Source: Neopestalotiopsis rosae (Eukaryota; Ascomycota; Sordariomycetes; Amphisphaeriales; Sporocadaceae). From it: 64,000 nucleotides of DNA. Made by a program: the position numbers and the translations under genes. Location of the stretch: NCBI GenBank assembly GCA_023078685.1, contig JALGAS010000010.1, positions 310,001 to 374,000 on the forward strand, read 5' to 3'. Positions 34,301 through 46,650 of this stretch are shown in pieces (positions within the stretch are counted from its first letter, which is position 1; the number at the start of each line of letters is the position of its first letter). A model generated the notes under the pieces. It did no database searches. It was given only the letters and a program-made list of their open reading frames with translations, and was not told the DNA's origin.

Positions 34301-35707
34301 AAGTCAAGGAGACTAGCTTTGACCCGCAGAACAACATGCGCAAGCTCGAGGAAACGTTTGCATCTCGAGCTGCCTGTAAGCAGCGCCGGGGACGTGCTGG
34401 CAGAGTCCAGGCAGGTAACTGCTACAAGCTCTATACGCGCAATCTTGAGCAGCAAATGGCTGAGCGTCCGGAACCTGAAATTCGACGTGTGCCTCTCGAG
34501 CAACTCTGCCTGTCAGTTCGAGCCATGGGTACCCGCGATGTTGCGGGCTTCCTTGGAAGAACACCGACACCTCCCGAGTCGACTGCAGTCGAAGGAGCCA
34601 TGAAGCTCTTGCAGAGAATGGGAGCCTTGGACGGAGACGAGCTTACCGCGCTCGGTCAACAATTGGCCATGATCCCAGCTGATCTGAGATGCGGTAAGCT
34701 CATGGTCTACGGAGCAATCTTTGGCTGCCTAGAAGAATCGATTTGGATTGCTGCTATCCTCAGCACCAAAAGCCCGTTCCTCTCGCCCCCGGATCGACGC
34801 GATGAAGCTAGGGAAGCACGAAAAAGGTTCTCTGGTGGCGATGGAGACCTTCTTACAGATCTGCGCGCCGTGCAGCACTGGAACTCCATGATGGAGGATA
34901 GAATCCCTCAACGTCAAGTTCGAGACTTTTGCAATGACAACTTCTTGTCGTACCAGACCTTGTCGGACATAGCGACGACACGCACACAATACTACGCATC
35001 GCTGACCGAGATCGGAATCGTGCCTCCATCGGCCCTGAGTGATGCCCGACGATCTGGCCAGAGCACGGCGTCCACCGCCATCGTTCGAGCCTTGACAGCT
35101 TCTGCCTTTACTCCCCAGATTGCACGCATACAGTTCCCAGACAAGAAGTTTGCTGCATCAGTGACAGGTGCAGTAGAGCTGGATCCCGAGGCCAAGACCA
35201 TCAAGTACTTTACCCAGGAGAATGGAAGGGTCTTTATACACCCAAGCAGTATGCTCTTTGACAGCCAGGGCTTCTCGGGCAATGCCAGTTTTGTTTCGTA
35301 TTTCACAATGATGGCGACAAGCAAGATCTTCGTGCGGGATCTAACTCGTGAGTATACACATTGTGTGTGAGTCATTGGTTACATTACTAATATTCTGGTT
35401 TACAGCATTCAACGCCTTTACGCTCCTCTTGTTTTCTGGTGCCATTGAACTGGACACCCTCGGAAGGGGTCTGGTCGTTGATGGCTGGCTAAGGTTAGTC
35501 TTTTGTTCGTATTCAAGATTGTGCTTGCTGACATTTTTACCTAGATTGCGTGGATGGGCTCGTATTGGAGTGCTGGTATCGCGCCTGAGAGGCATGGTGG
35601 ATAATGTGATTGCACTGAAGGTCAATGACCCACAAGCAGGTGTACAGGACAATGAGGTTATCAAAATGGTTACCAAACTCATAGAGCTAGACGGTCTAGA
35701 TGCATAG
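31371..35707 (+). CDS. DEVH-box RNA helicase, Dhx29/57-like (RWD and UBA domains)
   Basis: Four exons (31371-31718, 31774-35347, 35406-35493, 35545-35707) give 1390 codons. Order: Lys/Ala-rich basic head; UBA-like helices near 314-352 (VKEFTNSGFRKSHVDEAVDE); an RWD domain near 443-551 (WSDETESLESVFGEHY); a helicase core with motif I GETGSGKS (about 640-647), motif II DEVH (about 749-752), motif III SAT (about 781) and motif VI QRRGRAGRVQ; then HA2 and OB-fold domains ending in GWLRLRGWARIGVLV. This architecture is that of DHX29/DHX57 and fungal relatives such as Ucp12 and YLR419W, cytoplasmic DExH proteins linked to translation and mRNA handling. The last two introns lie in the OB-fold region and restore it precisely. 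Confidence 0.93.
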
Positions 35708-36089
35708 ATGAGGAATAAAAGTACATGTCATTTTGCCTACCCGTCACGAATAGAAATATTCTCTATTGGCGTTTTGTCCCCCAATTGAAGCTGTATAGAA
35801 ACGGAGTATAATACTAGCTAGTGGACTCCCTTGTAAGTGCTACACTATGGGACCCGGCAGCACAGTGGGGTGTGGAGGAGCTTGAGCTGAGCTGAGCTTG
35901 CGCCCCTGCCTTAGGTAAGGTAACTCAAAACGGCCCCCGGCTCAGCGCCCCCGCGATGACACGGTTTCTAAACTGACACTCCAGGGCTGCGACAGGAGCT
36001 AGAAAAGCATCCACTTACTTCGCAAGCGCATTTCTCAGCCGTCTGTCTTCTCATCATCACCATTTTATTGAGCAGTGCATATTGAGGCC
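35708..36089. other. Spacer between the helicase and ste24
   Basis: 382 bp: helicase 3' UTR and ste24 promoter/leader. It contains a short GAGCT-type repeat (TTGAGCTGAGCTGAGCTTG near 35882). Confidence 0.5.
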
Positions 36090-37563
36090 ATGGATTTCCT
36101 CCAGGTAAGCCAAGCGTAATCAATGTCGTCGCCTCTGGAATCCCATACTAACCCGATGTCTTCTCAGCGGCTTGCTCGGTTTATCGACCGCCCACTCTTC
36201 CCTTGGAAGAAGATCATTATTGGCTTCTCCATTGGACAGTACCTCTTCGAAGAATTCCTCTCCTATCGCCAATACCAAGTTCTCAAAAAGTCAAAGCCTC
36301 CCAAGGTCCTCGAAGCCGAAATCTCCCAAGAAACGTACGACAAGAGTCAGGAATATGGTCGCGCCAAGGCAAAGTTTGGCTTCATCAAGGGTCTCTACGG
36401 TCAAATCCAGAACATTGCATTCATCCACTTCGACGTCCTCCCCAAGCTCTGGTCATGGACTGGCGACCTTCTCCTCAGCATTGCCCCGGCTCGGTTCACT
36501 GGCGAAATCTCGCACTCGATCGTCTTTATCCTGTCCTTCATCATGATTCAGCAAGTTCTCTCCCTGCCGACCTCGATCTACCACACGTTTGTGCTCGAGG
36601 AGAAGTTTGGATTCAACAAGCAGACTCCCAAGTTGTTCGTTACGGATATGATCAAGTCCAACATTCTCGCCTTCGTCCTCGCCCCGCCAATCCTTGCCGG
36701 TTTCCTCAGCATCGTCAAGAAGACTGGTAACCAGTTCTTCTACTACCTCTGGCTCTTCGTTGCTGGTCTCCAGGTCTTCATGATCACCGTCTACCCGATC
36801 GCCATTCTGCCTCTGTTCAACAAGCTCTCTCCCCTCGAGGAGGGCAAGCTCAAGAACAACGTCGAAGGCCTCGCCAAGAAGCTCAACTTCCCGCTCCACG
36901 AACTCTTCGTCATTGATGGTAGCAAGCGCAGCGCACACAGCAACGCCTACTTCTTTGGTCTCCCCTGGAAGAAGCACATTGTTATTTACGATACTCTGAT
37001 TGAGAAGAGTAAGGAAGAGGAGGTTACTGCTGTCTTGGCTCACGAGCTCGGCCACTGGAGCCTTGGACACACTACGAGACTCTTTGGCATTTCCCAGGTA
37101 TGTTTAATCGGCAATCACTGCGATACAATTCTCTAACAATGACTAGGTCCACGTCTTCTACATTTTCCTGCTGTTCTCCATCTTCATCAACAACGCCTCT
37201 CTCTACGCTGACTTTGGTTTCATCAAGGAGCGTCCCATCATCATTGGATTCCTCCTCTTCTCCGACGCCCTCGCACCCATGGATCTCATCATCAAGCTGG
37301 GTATGAACATCATCAGCCGCCGCTTCGAGTTCCAGGCCGACGAGTTTGCTCGCAACCTGGGCTACAAGAAGGAGCTCGCCGCTTCCCTGATCAAGCTCCA
37401 AATCCAGAACCTGAGCACCATGGATGCCGACTGGATGTATGCCAGCTACCACTTCTCGCACCCCATCTTGTCCGAGAGACTCAAGGCCCTCGATTGGGTT
37501 GCTTCTGAGAGGGTGGCTGAGGAGAAGAGTGAAGCCGAGAAGGCTTCTGGCAGAGAGCTGTAG
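36090..37563 (+). CDS. ste24: CAAX prenyl protease 1 (Ste24)
   Basis: Three exons (36090-36104, 36168-37097, 37147-37563) give 453 codons. Exon 1 is only 15 nt (MDFLQ) and is followed by RLARFIDRPLFPWKK. Ste24 is an ER multi-spanning zinc metalloprotease that trims farnesylated CAAX proteins, including a-factor-type pheromones, and clears clogged translocons. Seen here: seven hydrophobic spans, the zinc motif HELGH (about 297-301) with WSLGHT after it, and the third ligand region FEFQADEFA after the second splice. The conserved loop FVIDGSKRSAHSNAYFFG is intact. Length matches the family. The C-terminus is charged (EEKSEAEKASGREL), with no KKxx signal. Confidence 0.96.
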
Positions 37564-38204
37564 ACTACACGATTTGTATTCGTGTACAATTTAGAGGAAG
37601 AGCATGTCCAAGCTCAGATACGGGCGTTGGAGACATGCTAGCTATACATGTAACTAATAGGTATCCAGTCAGGCGCAATTTGACTTGATGTGATATTTGT
37701 TTTGCGATATACTTCATCAATGCAAAACTTGACAGATTTTCAATGAATGGAATGAGTTGAGATGCCTCTTGTCTTGATGGTGGATCGTCTATTCACCGTT
37801 TGTCGGCCGTGCCTTGAGTATTCCCCGAGATATCCACGTAAAGGAATGCCGCAATAAAGGCTTTGCAAGTGGAGCTTTGCTAATTGGAAAAACAAAACAA
37901 AAATGACATATTCCAATAGGTACGCTGTGGATCAATGTTGATACGTAGTCGCTTTGTCCGATTTGCTGCTCGGTTCTGGCAACTTATACACTGCCCCAGA
38001 AGGGCTCCATCCCGCACGTGATTCCGTAGCCGTTCGTGAAGCAACACGGCCTCTGACGAAGTCATGCTCTTGGGCCATAAGAAACTGCGTGCCGATGTTG
38101 TTGCGAAGGGCCTCGACCTCCTATCACCGGTCATGTAGTCCGCTCTCATTCCCTTATTCTCTCGAGACTTCAATTATTCCATCACCCGCAACCTCCCTTC
38201 TACA
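37564..38204. other. Spacer between ste24 and the HET gene
   Basis: 641 bp: ste24 3' UTR and HET-gene promoter, ending in a C/T-rich leader just before the ATG at 38205. No other gene. Confidence 0.5.
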
Positions 38205-40109
38205 ATGACGAAAATATCAAAGCCTTCACCGTTGCCGAGTGCCTCTAATGAAGGGGCGTTCGCTTATCAGCCCTTGTCTTCTGAGGCAGACACTCGCATT
38301 ATCGAGTTGGCCCCAGCACCTGATACATCGTTTCCGCTGCAATGTCGCATCGCAGAACTTTGCCTATCGTCTGAAGACCTGATAGACTATGAGGCGCTTT
38401 CGTACACGTGGGGACAGCCAAATTTCTCAGAGCCCCTGTCCGTTCTTCAGGATGGTGGTCAAACGAGCATCCTCATGATCACCCCAAACCTAAAGGAGGC
38501 TTTGCAGCGGCTCCGGCTTCCTGGCATCGAGCGTCGTATTTGGGTGGATGCAGTCTGTATCAATCAGCAAGATAACTTTGATAAAAGCAAACAAATCCCA
38601 GCCATGGCGCAAATCTACAAGAGCGCTGTCCGTGTGGTAGTCTGGCTTGGATGGTCGCTCGAGGGACAGCGCGCCTTGGTGAATATCAAGAAGGCCATCC
38701 GATTCCATTCCAGGGAAGACGACAAGATCAGAACCCACATGTCGAACCTGTCAAGGTCTTTCGAGAACTTGTTAAAACTACCCTGGTTCGGCCGAAGATG
38801 GGTTATACAAGAGGTGGTGCTGGCTACCGATGTTGTCGTGATATGTGGCCTCGAAGAATTTCCCTTTGTGCAACTACTTCGCATGATGACTAGCCTCCTG
38901 CGGAATGCCGAAACCCTGGATCACACGACTCAGACAGCACTCGCACCGCTCGCAGCCATTGCGAGACTCTGGGGGACGTGGGTCTTTGACGCTGACCAGA
39001 ACAAAGGCCTGCGGCTATTGGAGCTTTTGAATTTGTTCCACGACTCGGGCTGTACAATGGATCATGATAAAGTATTCGCACTCTGTCATCTAGCTTCAGA
39101 CTGCTTGATTATCAGCAATGAGCTGGATGAAGCCACAGCCCACAACTACCGTGACATAGCAGTTGTGATAGGTTACGATCAGCCGGTAACACGCCTCTAT
39201 CGATCGATCACCGAGCAGATGTTGGGGCTTAGACCAAGGCAATACTGTGGTACATTGGAATGGAGGACCACGATGAGGGCACAGGTCCTTGATGCTGTTA
39301 TCGAGCGATGCAACGGTCACTATCGAACCGATCTTCCCTCTTGGGTTCCTGATTGGTGTTTGACTAGGAAAAGGAAGGCTTTGCACACATCTTTGCACAC
39401 TGGTGACCTCACAGCTCCTCCCGGAGAACACCGTCACCATCGTGTTTTGGAAGCACTGGAATATCAGTTGGTCCATCGCAATCCGCTTGAGCTGGCAAGG
39501 AATGATGCAATATGTTCCGTTACCTCTGTTCTTGAACCCTTCCCCGAGCATACAAATACGTCAGAAATCACGAATTGGTTGCAAAGCATGCGAATCGGGT
39601 TCTCACAATATGGAAGCGATTCTATAGTAGCAGATTCTGGTTTCCAGAAAACACTACGTTCTTATTTCAAGATCGAGGTCGATCGCTTACCCACCGACAA
39701 CGACACAGCATATATACATCCAGACAGTGCTTGGTATCATTTTCTGTTTGTACTCGTACGCCACATGCGCCATCCCAGCGGAACAAGCTCAGTGACCAAT
39801 GGAACACAAGCTTACGAGCAGCGGGACTTGTACCATCTGGGCAGAATCGATGCTGATGGCGATTCGAAGTTTTGGTCACATTTCTGCTCAGTCTTGAGAG
39901 GGAGGCGATTATTTTCATTCAAGACTGAAAAGCCAGGATACAGTGTATCTGGAGTAGGAATAGGTCCCGACCATTTGGCGGCCGGTGCTTGTTTTGTAAA
40001 GAATATAGTTGGAGACGTATTGGGGATGCCGGACCATGCGCTGGCTTGGGATCCCCAGGTTGAGCCTACACCAGCACTTGTTGGTGACTTGTGGTACTTT
40101 ACATTCTGA
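38205..40109 (+). CDS. HET-domain (heterokaryon incompatibility) protein
   Basis: This is an intronless gene of 634 codons. The HET domain covers about residues 62-215, with the three classical blocks: YEALSYTWGQ (about 62-71), RIWVDAVCINQQDN (about 111-124) followed by QIYKSAVRVVVWLG, and later WFGRRWVIQEVVLA. The remaining about 400 residues are poorly conserved among HET proteins; the end (LVGDLWYFTF) is hydrophobic. HET proteins trigger cell death after fusion of genetically different hyphae, and many act with NLR or other partners. No NLR, HeLo or patatin gene lies next to it here, so it may be an orphan of this large family. Nonself-recognition is inferred from the domain only. Confidence 0.9.
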   Translation: MTKISKPSPLPSASNEGAFAYQPLSSEADTRIIELAPAPDTSFPLQCRIAELCLSSEDLIDYEALSYTWGQPNFSEPLSVLQDGGQTSILMITPNLKEALQRLRLPGIERRIWVDAVCINQQDNFDKSKQIPAMAQIYKSAVRVVVWLGWSLEGQRALVNIKKAIRFHSREDDKIRTHMSNLSRSFENLLKLPWFGRRWVIQEVVLATDVVVICGLEEFPFVQLLRMMTSLLRNAETLDHTTQTALAPLAAIARLWGTWVFDADQNKGLRLLELLNLFHDSGCTMDHDKVFALCHLASDCLIISNELDEATAHNYRDIAVVIGYDQPVTRLYRSITEQMLGLRPRQYCGTLEWRTTMRAQVLDAVIERCNGHYRTDLPSWVPDWCLTRKRKALHTSLHTGDLTAPPGEHRHHRVLEALEYQLVHRNPLELARNDAICSVTSVLEPFPEHTNTSEITNWLQSMRIGFSQYGSDSIVADSGFQKTLRSYFKIEVDRLPTDNDTAYIHPDSAWYHFLFVLVRHMRHPSGTSSVTNGTQAYEQRDLYHLGRIDADGDSKFWSHFCSVLRGRRLFSFKTEKPGYSVSGVGIGPDHLAAGACFVKNIVGDVLGMPDHALAWDPQVEPTPALVGDLWYFTF

Positions 40110-41685
40110 TGAAGTGATGGCGATCAGATCGTTTGTTCTATACATCTAAAGGATAGTGCGCGTTTGCGTGTTGCTTATGCAGAAGGGTTGCAGTAAGTAC
40201 CCTTACGGAAAGTTAACAAGAAGGCGCAGATGTGAAGGAAATGTCTGTCAATAAGGTCTAAATCAATATGCCGAGTTACGAAAGAGAGGTGCCGTTTTGA
40301 TGAAGCGAGTAGGTAATGTGGGATAAGTTCCCTTTTCAAGACGGCAAAGATAGCTTGCAAATATGCTATAAAGCGTCTATGATTCTGCGATAGCTGCGTT
40401 TGGACAAGATAATGATGCAATCAAAGATGGCATGAGAACATGGAAGTTACGGACTTGCCAAGGAGACCAGAACAACAAGTTTCTGCCATGGAACATTCAT
40501 AGCTAGCTGGATGAGAAATCGAAAACGCAAGACAATATTGTTCTTCCTCATGACCAGGCGACAAGGCGTAGTACATAACGAAAAAGATGAAGAAGTGAAA
40601 ACAAAAATTGCTCCGACTACGACCCCGAAGGATAGTAGAGAAGGTAGAACACCACGCTGTGCAATGCAGGTTCCACCATCTGAGACCTCATATGCTTGAT
40701 CATGAGAGTCTCTCAAAAAGGTAAGTATGAAGAAGAAAAGAGGGAAGAAAAAAAGTCAAAAAAGTTGAGAGGGAGGGCAGCTTAAATAGATACTGGGAGC
40801 AGGCAACCACAGCGGTGAAAAGTGGCAGAATGTTGACTAGGCAGCAGCGGGCATCAAAATTGCCTGAGGTAGGAACATGGAAGATTCGAATTTCTGCCTG
40901 GTACTTTCCAATGGTTGCAAACGTCGATGCTCATGGTGCTTGCCGTACATATCTTGCTATCATGGCAAGTCGTTTGGAGTCGTATAATCAAACAAAGGAT
41001 GATTATGGGACTATGTGGGGGCAAAAGGTTTAAGCAGGCTGACAACTAGTCCGTGCACGTACACATACAGTATTGCCACGAACCACGAATGTGTTGTCAT
41101 GAATACTTTGAGCCTTACTTGCAATGAAATCAACTGATGAGATTTATAATTATGTTGACATCGAATATGCTTTATTTTCAATGTTGTTGGACTGGAGTGA
41201 ATACTATTGCGTTCCTCTTCCTCTTCCTCTGCAGTGCGGGCTGTCCTAAACATAGTATCCTAGCTGGCTACCTAGTGTGACCTCATATGGTCTTGGCACG
41301 ACGCGAAAGACCCCTAATCACTTAATGCCCGCCATTCGACGCACGGGCCACTTTGGCCTAAACGCGACCCTTTTCCTTTCGACGCGTGGAAACCGCGTTT
41401 TCCGTCGTTTCTCGAGGTCCCTCTTGTCCAACAAACGTGACCGACCACTGCTACTACACCCATCCATTTGCAGCACATGAGTCGGCATCAACACCAGCAT
41501 CTCGACAATTGCCGCTGATTTCAGCTATTCGTCCAATTTTGTCTAATTTTGTCGTTTTGCTACTTCACTTTCGTATTTCCTCTCAATTGTGTGCCTACTG
41601 TACATATACCATTCCTGGGAGCTTCCACAAGCACAAGGCGGCGGCCTCGCACACAGCTTGAAGCTTCTCACAACACGACATTCCA
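40110..41685. other. Spacer between the HET gene and the CAF-1 gene
   Basis: About 1.6 kb with no supported gene. It contains purine-rich stretches (around 40720-40775), a (TTCCTC)n pyrimidine run near 41213-41233 and, from about 41480, the T/C-rich leader of the CAF-1 gene. Confidence 0.5.
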
Positions 41686-43917
41686 ATGCCTCTGCATGAA
41701 ATGTCTCCAAATATTCAGGAATCAGAATTGTCCTCAAGAAAGAGAAGCCACGATCAATTCACAGACGCCACCTTCAAAGTGGAAGAAACGTCGACCAAGA
41801 ATCAACCACAGGTCAAGGTTGAAGAGAACTCGGTCAAGAACCACTCGCACGTCAAGGCCGAAGATGCCTCAGCCGTAAATGGTGCACTCCAAGGTGAGCA
41901 AGCAGAAGAGCATGCATTATTATCTTCAACATCTCTACTTGCCTCTTGTATGCCGGCCAGGTTTCTGACATATCTATTTCTAGATATTCCTCTGGTGTCC
42001 ATCACAAAGCACGATACCAACAACGCCAGAAGTGGCAGCCCTGCCCCGTCAATTGATTCAGAACTCTCCTCAGTGAGGAGCTCGCCGGAACCAATGCAGG
42101 ACGACATGACCCCTTCCACGTCGCCACTGGCGCCGCTGTCTACCAGCACAGCACAGCAACAAGCTTCTTCAACAGCGGCACCCGCCAAGAAGAAGCGTAA
42201 GACAGCCGACGAGAAGCTTGCGGAAGAGCGAGAACGCGCGGCTAAGAAGGCCAAGAAGGAAGAAGAGATGGCTGCCAAGGCAAAGGAGAAAGAAGCAAAG
42301 GAGGCTGCCAAGGCCGCAAAGGCTGCAGAGAGGGAAGAGGAATTGGCTGTAAAGGCCAAAGAAAAGGAGGCAAAGGAAGCCGCCAAGGCCGCAAAGGTCG
42401 CCGAAAAAGAAGAAAAGGAACGGAAGAAGAAGGAAGAAGACGAAAAGAAGAAGCGTGCTCAACCGAGCATCTTTGGCTTCTTCAACAAGGCGAAGCCAGC
42501 TGCTCTAGGAGAGGTTTCTCCCAACCAGCAGCCGGCTGCGAAGCCTGCCGATGGCTCTCCTATCCGACCAAAGGCCCCGATCGTCATGCCCATTGCTGCC
42601 AGCCCTGTAGCTATGGAAGTCAAGCCTGAGAAATCGGCTTATGAAAAGATGTTTCAGCCATTTTTTGTTAAACCAGATGTCAAAGTGGCGGCAAGCCCTT
42701 TGGATGAGGAGACGAGACTTGCGAAGTCTCAGATCATGGACGAATACATCCGAGGGGAACGTGGTGAAGTGGTTACGAAGCCATTCGACCCGGTTCAATC
42801 ATTTCAACTGAGCGGCTTATCAACGCCACGGGGCAGGCATCACATCGCAGTCAAGAAGATCATGGCCGAGATCTTTGATGACGCTGTACCAAGTCACGCA
42901 AGTGAGTCGCAACAGCAGCGACTCACGAATGCACAAGACCAACTACGATCGATTCCTGTGAAGGTCTTGTCATTCTTCGAGGACGTACGCCCACCATATG
43001 TTGGAACTGTGACGTCGACGCCCAAGGTGAACTTGGGTAAGTTGGCACGAAAACCTACCGGACGCCTTCTTTTACTCAATTACGAGTATGACTCGGAAGC
43101 TGAGTGGGAAGAAGAGGAAGGTGAAGACCTGGGCGATGATGAGCTCGAAGACGACGGTGAAGAGGGTGATGAAGAGATGGGAGATTTCCTCGACGACGCC
43201 GAGGATGTCTCTGCTACCCGCCCTGCGTTTTTGACCGATAGCGAACCCATCAGTACGGGAGTTTGCTACGAGGACCGAAAAAGACTTGCACACAATGTAG
43301 ATGGTGAAGTGTGTTCGACCGTGTACAAGTACAGGATGGAGTTCATACTGGGTAAGTTTCACCCCGTAAAATGCAAATCCTTCGCCTTGATCTCCGCCGG
43401 CCTCATCGAGGCATCCTTTTCTGATTTTGAGCACTATTTTCATCCATTTCAAAACCACATCACATGCTAATGATTTTTAGACTCACTTGAGCACCACCAT
43501 TCCATCGATCCGTTTTCCACAGAGTACTGGCAACCCAAGACTGCACCCGGATCTACAAATTCCCAACAGACCAAGATCACAAAGTCAGCCAGCAAAACTC
43601 TACAGGCAGGCATGGCACCTCCTCCTGTGCCTGGCTCTTCACCGGCAGCAGCGTCTTCGTCGGATCAAATTGACTGGAGCACCCTGGTACCCAAGTCCAT
43701 GTTTCCAGAGTTCAAGCGTGCAATCATCAACGAGGAGTACAATTTCTTGACGAAAGTTGGCATAGTAGACATGATTTCAAAGAAATTCCCCACGGTGAAT
43801 AAGAATCAGGTCAAGGCCACGCTCGAATTCTTGGCTGAACGATCAAGTCTTCCCGGCGCTAAGAAGTCAGCGAAGGTCTGGGTGCTTCGCTCTGAGCATG
43901 CTCTGGATAAGGACTAG
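41686..43917 (+). CDS. Chromatin assembly factor 1 large subunit (p150/Cac1/Rlf2)
   Basis: Three exons (41686-41893, 41984-43351, 43481-43917) give 670 codons. CAF-1 deposits H3-H4 on replicated DNA and is tethered by PCNA. Seen: an N-terminal Ser/Pro-rich part; a long Lys/Glu/Ala helix (KER region) with an internal duplication around AKEKEAKEAAKAAK; a perfect PIP-box QPSIFGFF directly after it; the acidic ED region (AEWEEEEGEDLGDDELEDD); and the C-terminal winged-helix part (LVPKSMFPEFKRAII). The first intron (894-983 of this 41-kb block, that is 41894-41983) is 90 nt, without an in-frame stop, so retaining it would add 30 residues and keep the frame. The second intron is needed to reach the winged helix. 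Confidence 0.93.
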
Positions 43918-45078
43918 GACATGTCAGAGGGCTCATGACCACTGCTACACCTTGTCGATAACAGTTGCGATGGGTCTCGGAGTACGTTCTGTTATTTTGC
44001 TTGTTGATATGCATTTGGGAAACAAAAAGAGGAAACCAAGGGTCAAGATCGACACGGGCATTGATGATCGATCGGGCAAAGGCGTTTTCTGGAGTTGCTG
44101 TCATATATAATACCTCGATAGAGCAAGGTGCTGTTAGGAATGATGATGATGAACAAGTATATATTGCTATTGCTGCAGCAAGTATCATTGTATCTGCTAA
44201 ATGCAATTGTATATGGTAAAAGCTTGAACTTGTTTAGACGTGATCATTCGGGGGTTCAACTCGAGCTCTCTGGGATTGATGTTGATCACATTTGATCCTT
44301 GCCTTTAACAAAGTCACGGCATTATTATCCGGCTGCTTACCTGCGGTCTTTCCATGAAGTACTAGTGACGGAAATACCCGATTGCCGCTATGAAAAAAGA
44401 CGAATCAAGATAGACGTTCATCACAGTCAAAGTGATTGGCGGGCCACGTTGACTCTTCCATTCCCTTTCGTTCGCCCATACACTCGGCAAATATGACCGT
44501 TGGCAATGAAGACTAAGTTAATCAGGAACAAGGCAAAGACATCCGTGGGATGAAGTGCAAGAAGTGGTTTTAGAGTCAGCCTCGCAGGCAATTGAAATTT
44601 GTTCCCTTATTGAAACTCTTCTCTTTCATGTGCTCTTGTCCATTGCCTCCCCAAGAAACACTGATATAAGTATCTCTTTTGGAAGACAAGCCAAAGTTGG
44701 AAAACTGATCTCATCATAGGGGCTCCCGTAGCAGTTCCCTCTTTCAAACCAGCTACCTTTGACCAGCAATCAATCCGCCTTTCGCTGAAAATCCCAAACC
44801 GATCGCTATGAGAATGACCCATTGATGGTATTACACTCATAAAATACAAATGGCTCATATCTTGGAGCAATGTCATCCACACATGTTCAACGAAGCACCT
44901 TTGGTGTGCCAAAGCAATCACCAAGCCCGCTTGCTACAGCCAGGCTCGATTGCCCCATTCGATGAAAAGTACCTAAACTCATCACTCATTCATCAAGTTT
45001 CCTCGAGAAGTCCCAACAGGGGGACGAAGATCCAAATGCATCAACCGCGGTTTTGTCCCTTTGAGCAGAAAAGGTACA
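43918..45078. other. Convergent 3' spacer
   Basis: 1.16 kb between the stops of CAF-1 (+) and the eIF4E-like gene (-). No gene was found; the frames near 44850-45078 are low-complexity shadows or random. Confidence 0.5.
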
Positions 45079-46313
45079 CTATGCTCTCTGCTCTTCGTGA
45101 GACTGCCGGTTGTTGTGGTTATCGTTATTATTGTTGTTGTTATTGTGGCGCTTGTCGCCGTGGTGGTTGTTGGCCGCACGTTCGCGTCGCTGCTCGTCAA
45201 TGGTGGCTCGCTGAGTCAGACTTTCATCGTGGCTCTTGAAATCGAAGCGTGTGTTCGGCGGGCATTTGAGGATGGACTTCATGGACTCTCTGTACGTGGT
45301 CAAATTAGCATCCACTGGTCGAGCTAGGGAGAATACCCAAGTGTATAGCATACCTGATCTTGAGAACCTTGCCTCCGGTCGAGGCGGTCCAGATGGAAAT
45401 CACATCCTCGCCATTGCGCACACTAAGCACAACACCGTTGATCTGCGTGCTGTCGTCGCAGAGCTGCCCGCCAATGCAAGCAAAGAGAATGTCGTCCCAG
45501 TATCGGTCAGCCACGCCCTTCTTAAGACGCAACACCCACTTTCCACCCTCCTTGTTTTCCTTGTCTTCCCATATTGGCCGAATGCCATTTCTGAACAGGT
45601 GGTAGTCGGTCATCAATGGAACTTTCGAGGGAGGCTTGAGACACTTGTAAATGGCAAAGAACTCCTCAACGGACGAGCACTTTGCCATGGGGTGTAGTGT
45701 CTTTTCGTAGGCAATGTAGCCGTGTGCCTTGCCAATCGGAGGACGAGTCCAGAAGACCCAGCTGTCAGGCAGGAGATGGATTCCACCTTGCTGCATAGGT
45801 ACCGGGGCATCTGATACGGACGAGTCATCGCCGACGGACGTAGCTACATCCTTTACAGACCTATCTGCCGAAGGCGTCTTGGTGCCGCTGCCGCCGATAG
45901 TTCCCATGGCCATGTCGAAGGGGTTGCCGGTAGTCTTTGGGGTCTTGGCCGACCCAAAGGACGCAAAGGCACCACCGGAGCCAAGTGCAAATGCATTGGA
46001 GCCTCCGGTACCAATGGGTGATGCTAAACCACCACCACTGGGTGTTGTTGCGGCAAAAGGGTTCGCGCGGCCATGGGACGATGTGGCGCCATTACGGCGG
46101 GACAGAGACGAGAAGTCTCTTGCCTGGGTGTTGCTCTCCTGGTTCGTTGCTAGGGACAAGTTACTGGTGCTGCAGAAATAGTATGTCAGAGGCTTTGTTT
46201 ACACCTTGGGGATGAGAAGCAAGCAAAAGTTTTTGGCGCGACTAGGGCAAGAGAGGATGGCTGGGCTCTACTCACTTGGGGCGGCGGCTCCAGATGGTAT
46301 TCTTGTTCTCCAT
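45079..46313 (-). CDS. eIF4E-family cap-binding protein (class II-like)
   Basis: Three exons (46313-46276, 46169-45354, 45289-45079) give 354 codons. Exon 1 is 38 nt (MENKNTIWSRRP). A Gly/Ser/Ala-rich region of about 120 residues follows (GRANPFAATTPSGG). The eIF4E core starts near WVFWTRPP and continues through HPMAKCSSVEEFFAIYKCLK, LFRNGIRPIWEDKENKEGG, KWVLRLKKG and SIWTAST. The Trp residues stacking on the cap are recognisable, although the first block differs from canonical LWFD, which suggests a class II (4EHP/eIF4E2-like) member acting in mRNA-specific or repressive translation. The C-terminus has an Asn/His run (RHNNNNNNNDNHNNR) that varies in length in such genes. Upstream, the leader has a CA-rich run. 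Confidence 0.9.
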
Positions 46314-46650
46314 TGAGAAAAGGTGGTGTGTTTGTCCTTTTTATTCCGAACGAACGACCAGGCCGAGATCGAGATGCGTCTGCTCTGCTTCAATTTTTCT
46401 TCCCCCACGAGTAAACGATCTGATCTGTCCGAGATGGTTGTGTCTTCCGTTCGAGTCTGAGCAGGATATTTTTCGACTTGATGCGCCAACGAAAGAAGCC
46501 AGGGAAGAAAAACAATATACAATGTGTCCGGATGCGCCTCTGGTTGTGTCTCGTGGAGGCTGTGGCAATTCGAAGGTCGGGACTGTTGAACGGTCGGCGC
46601 GGGGGTATACAAGAATAAGAACGCACTCGCACGCGCAGCAGATAGACGCC

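Noticed and set aside
36453..37070. 205-codon minus-strand frame opposite ste24
   Set aside because: Antisense shadow of a conserved membrane protease.
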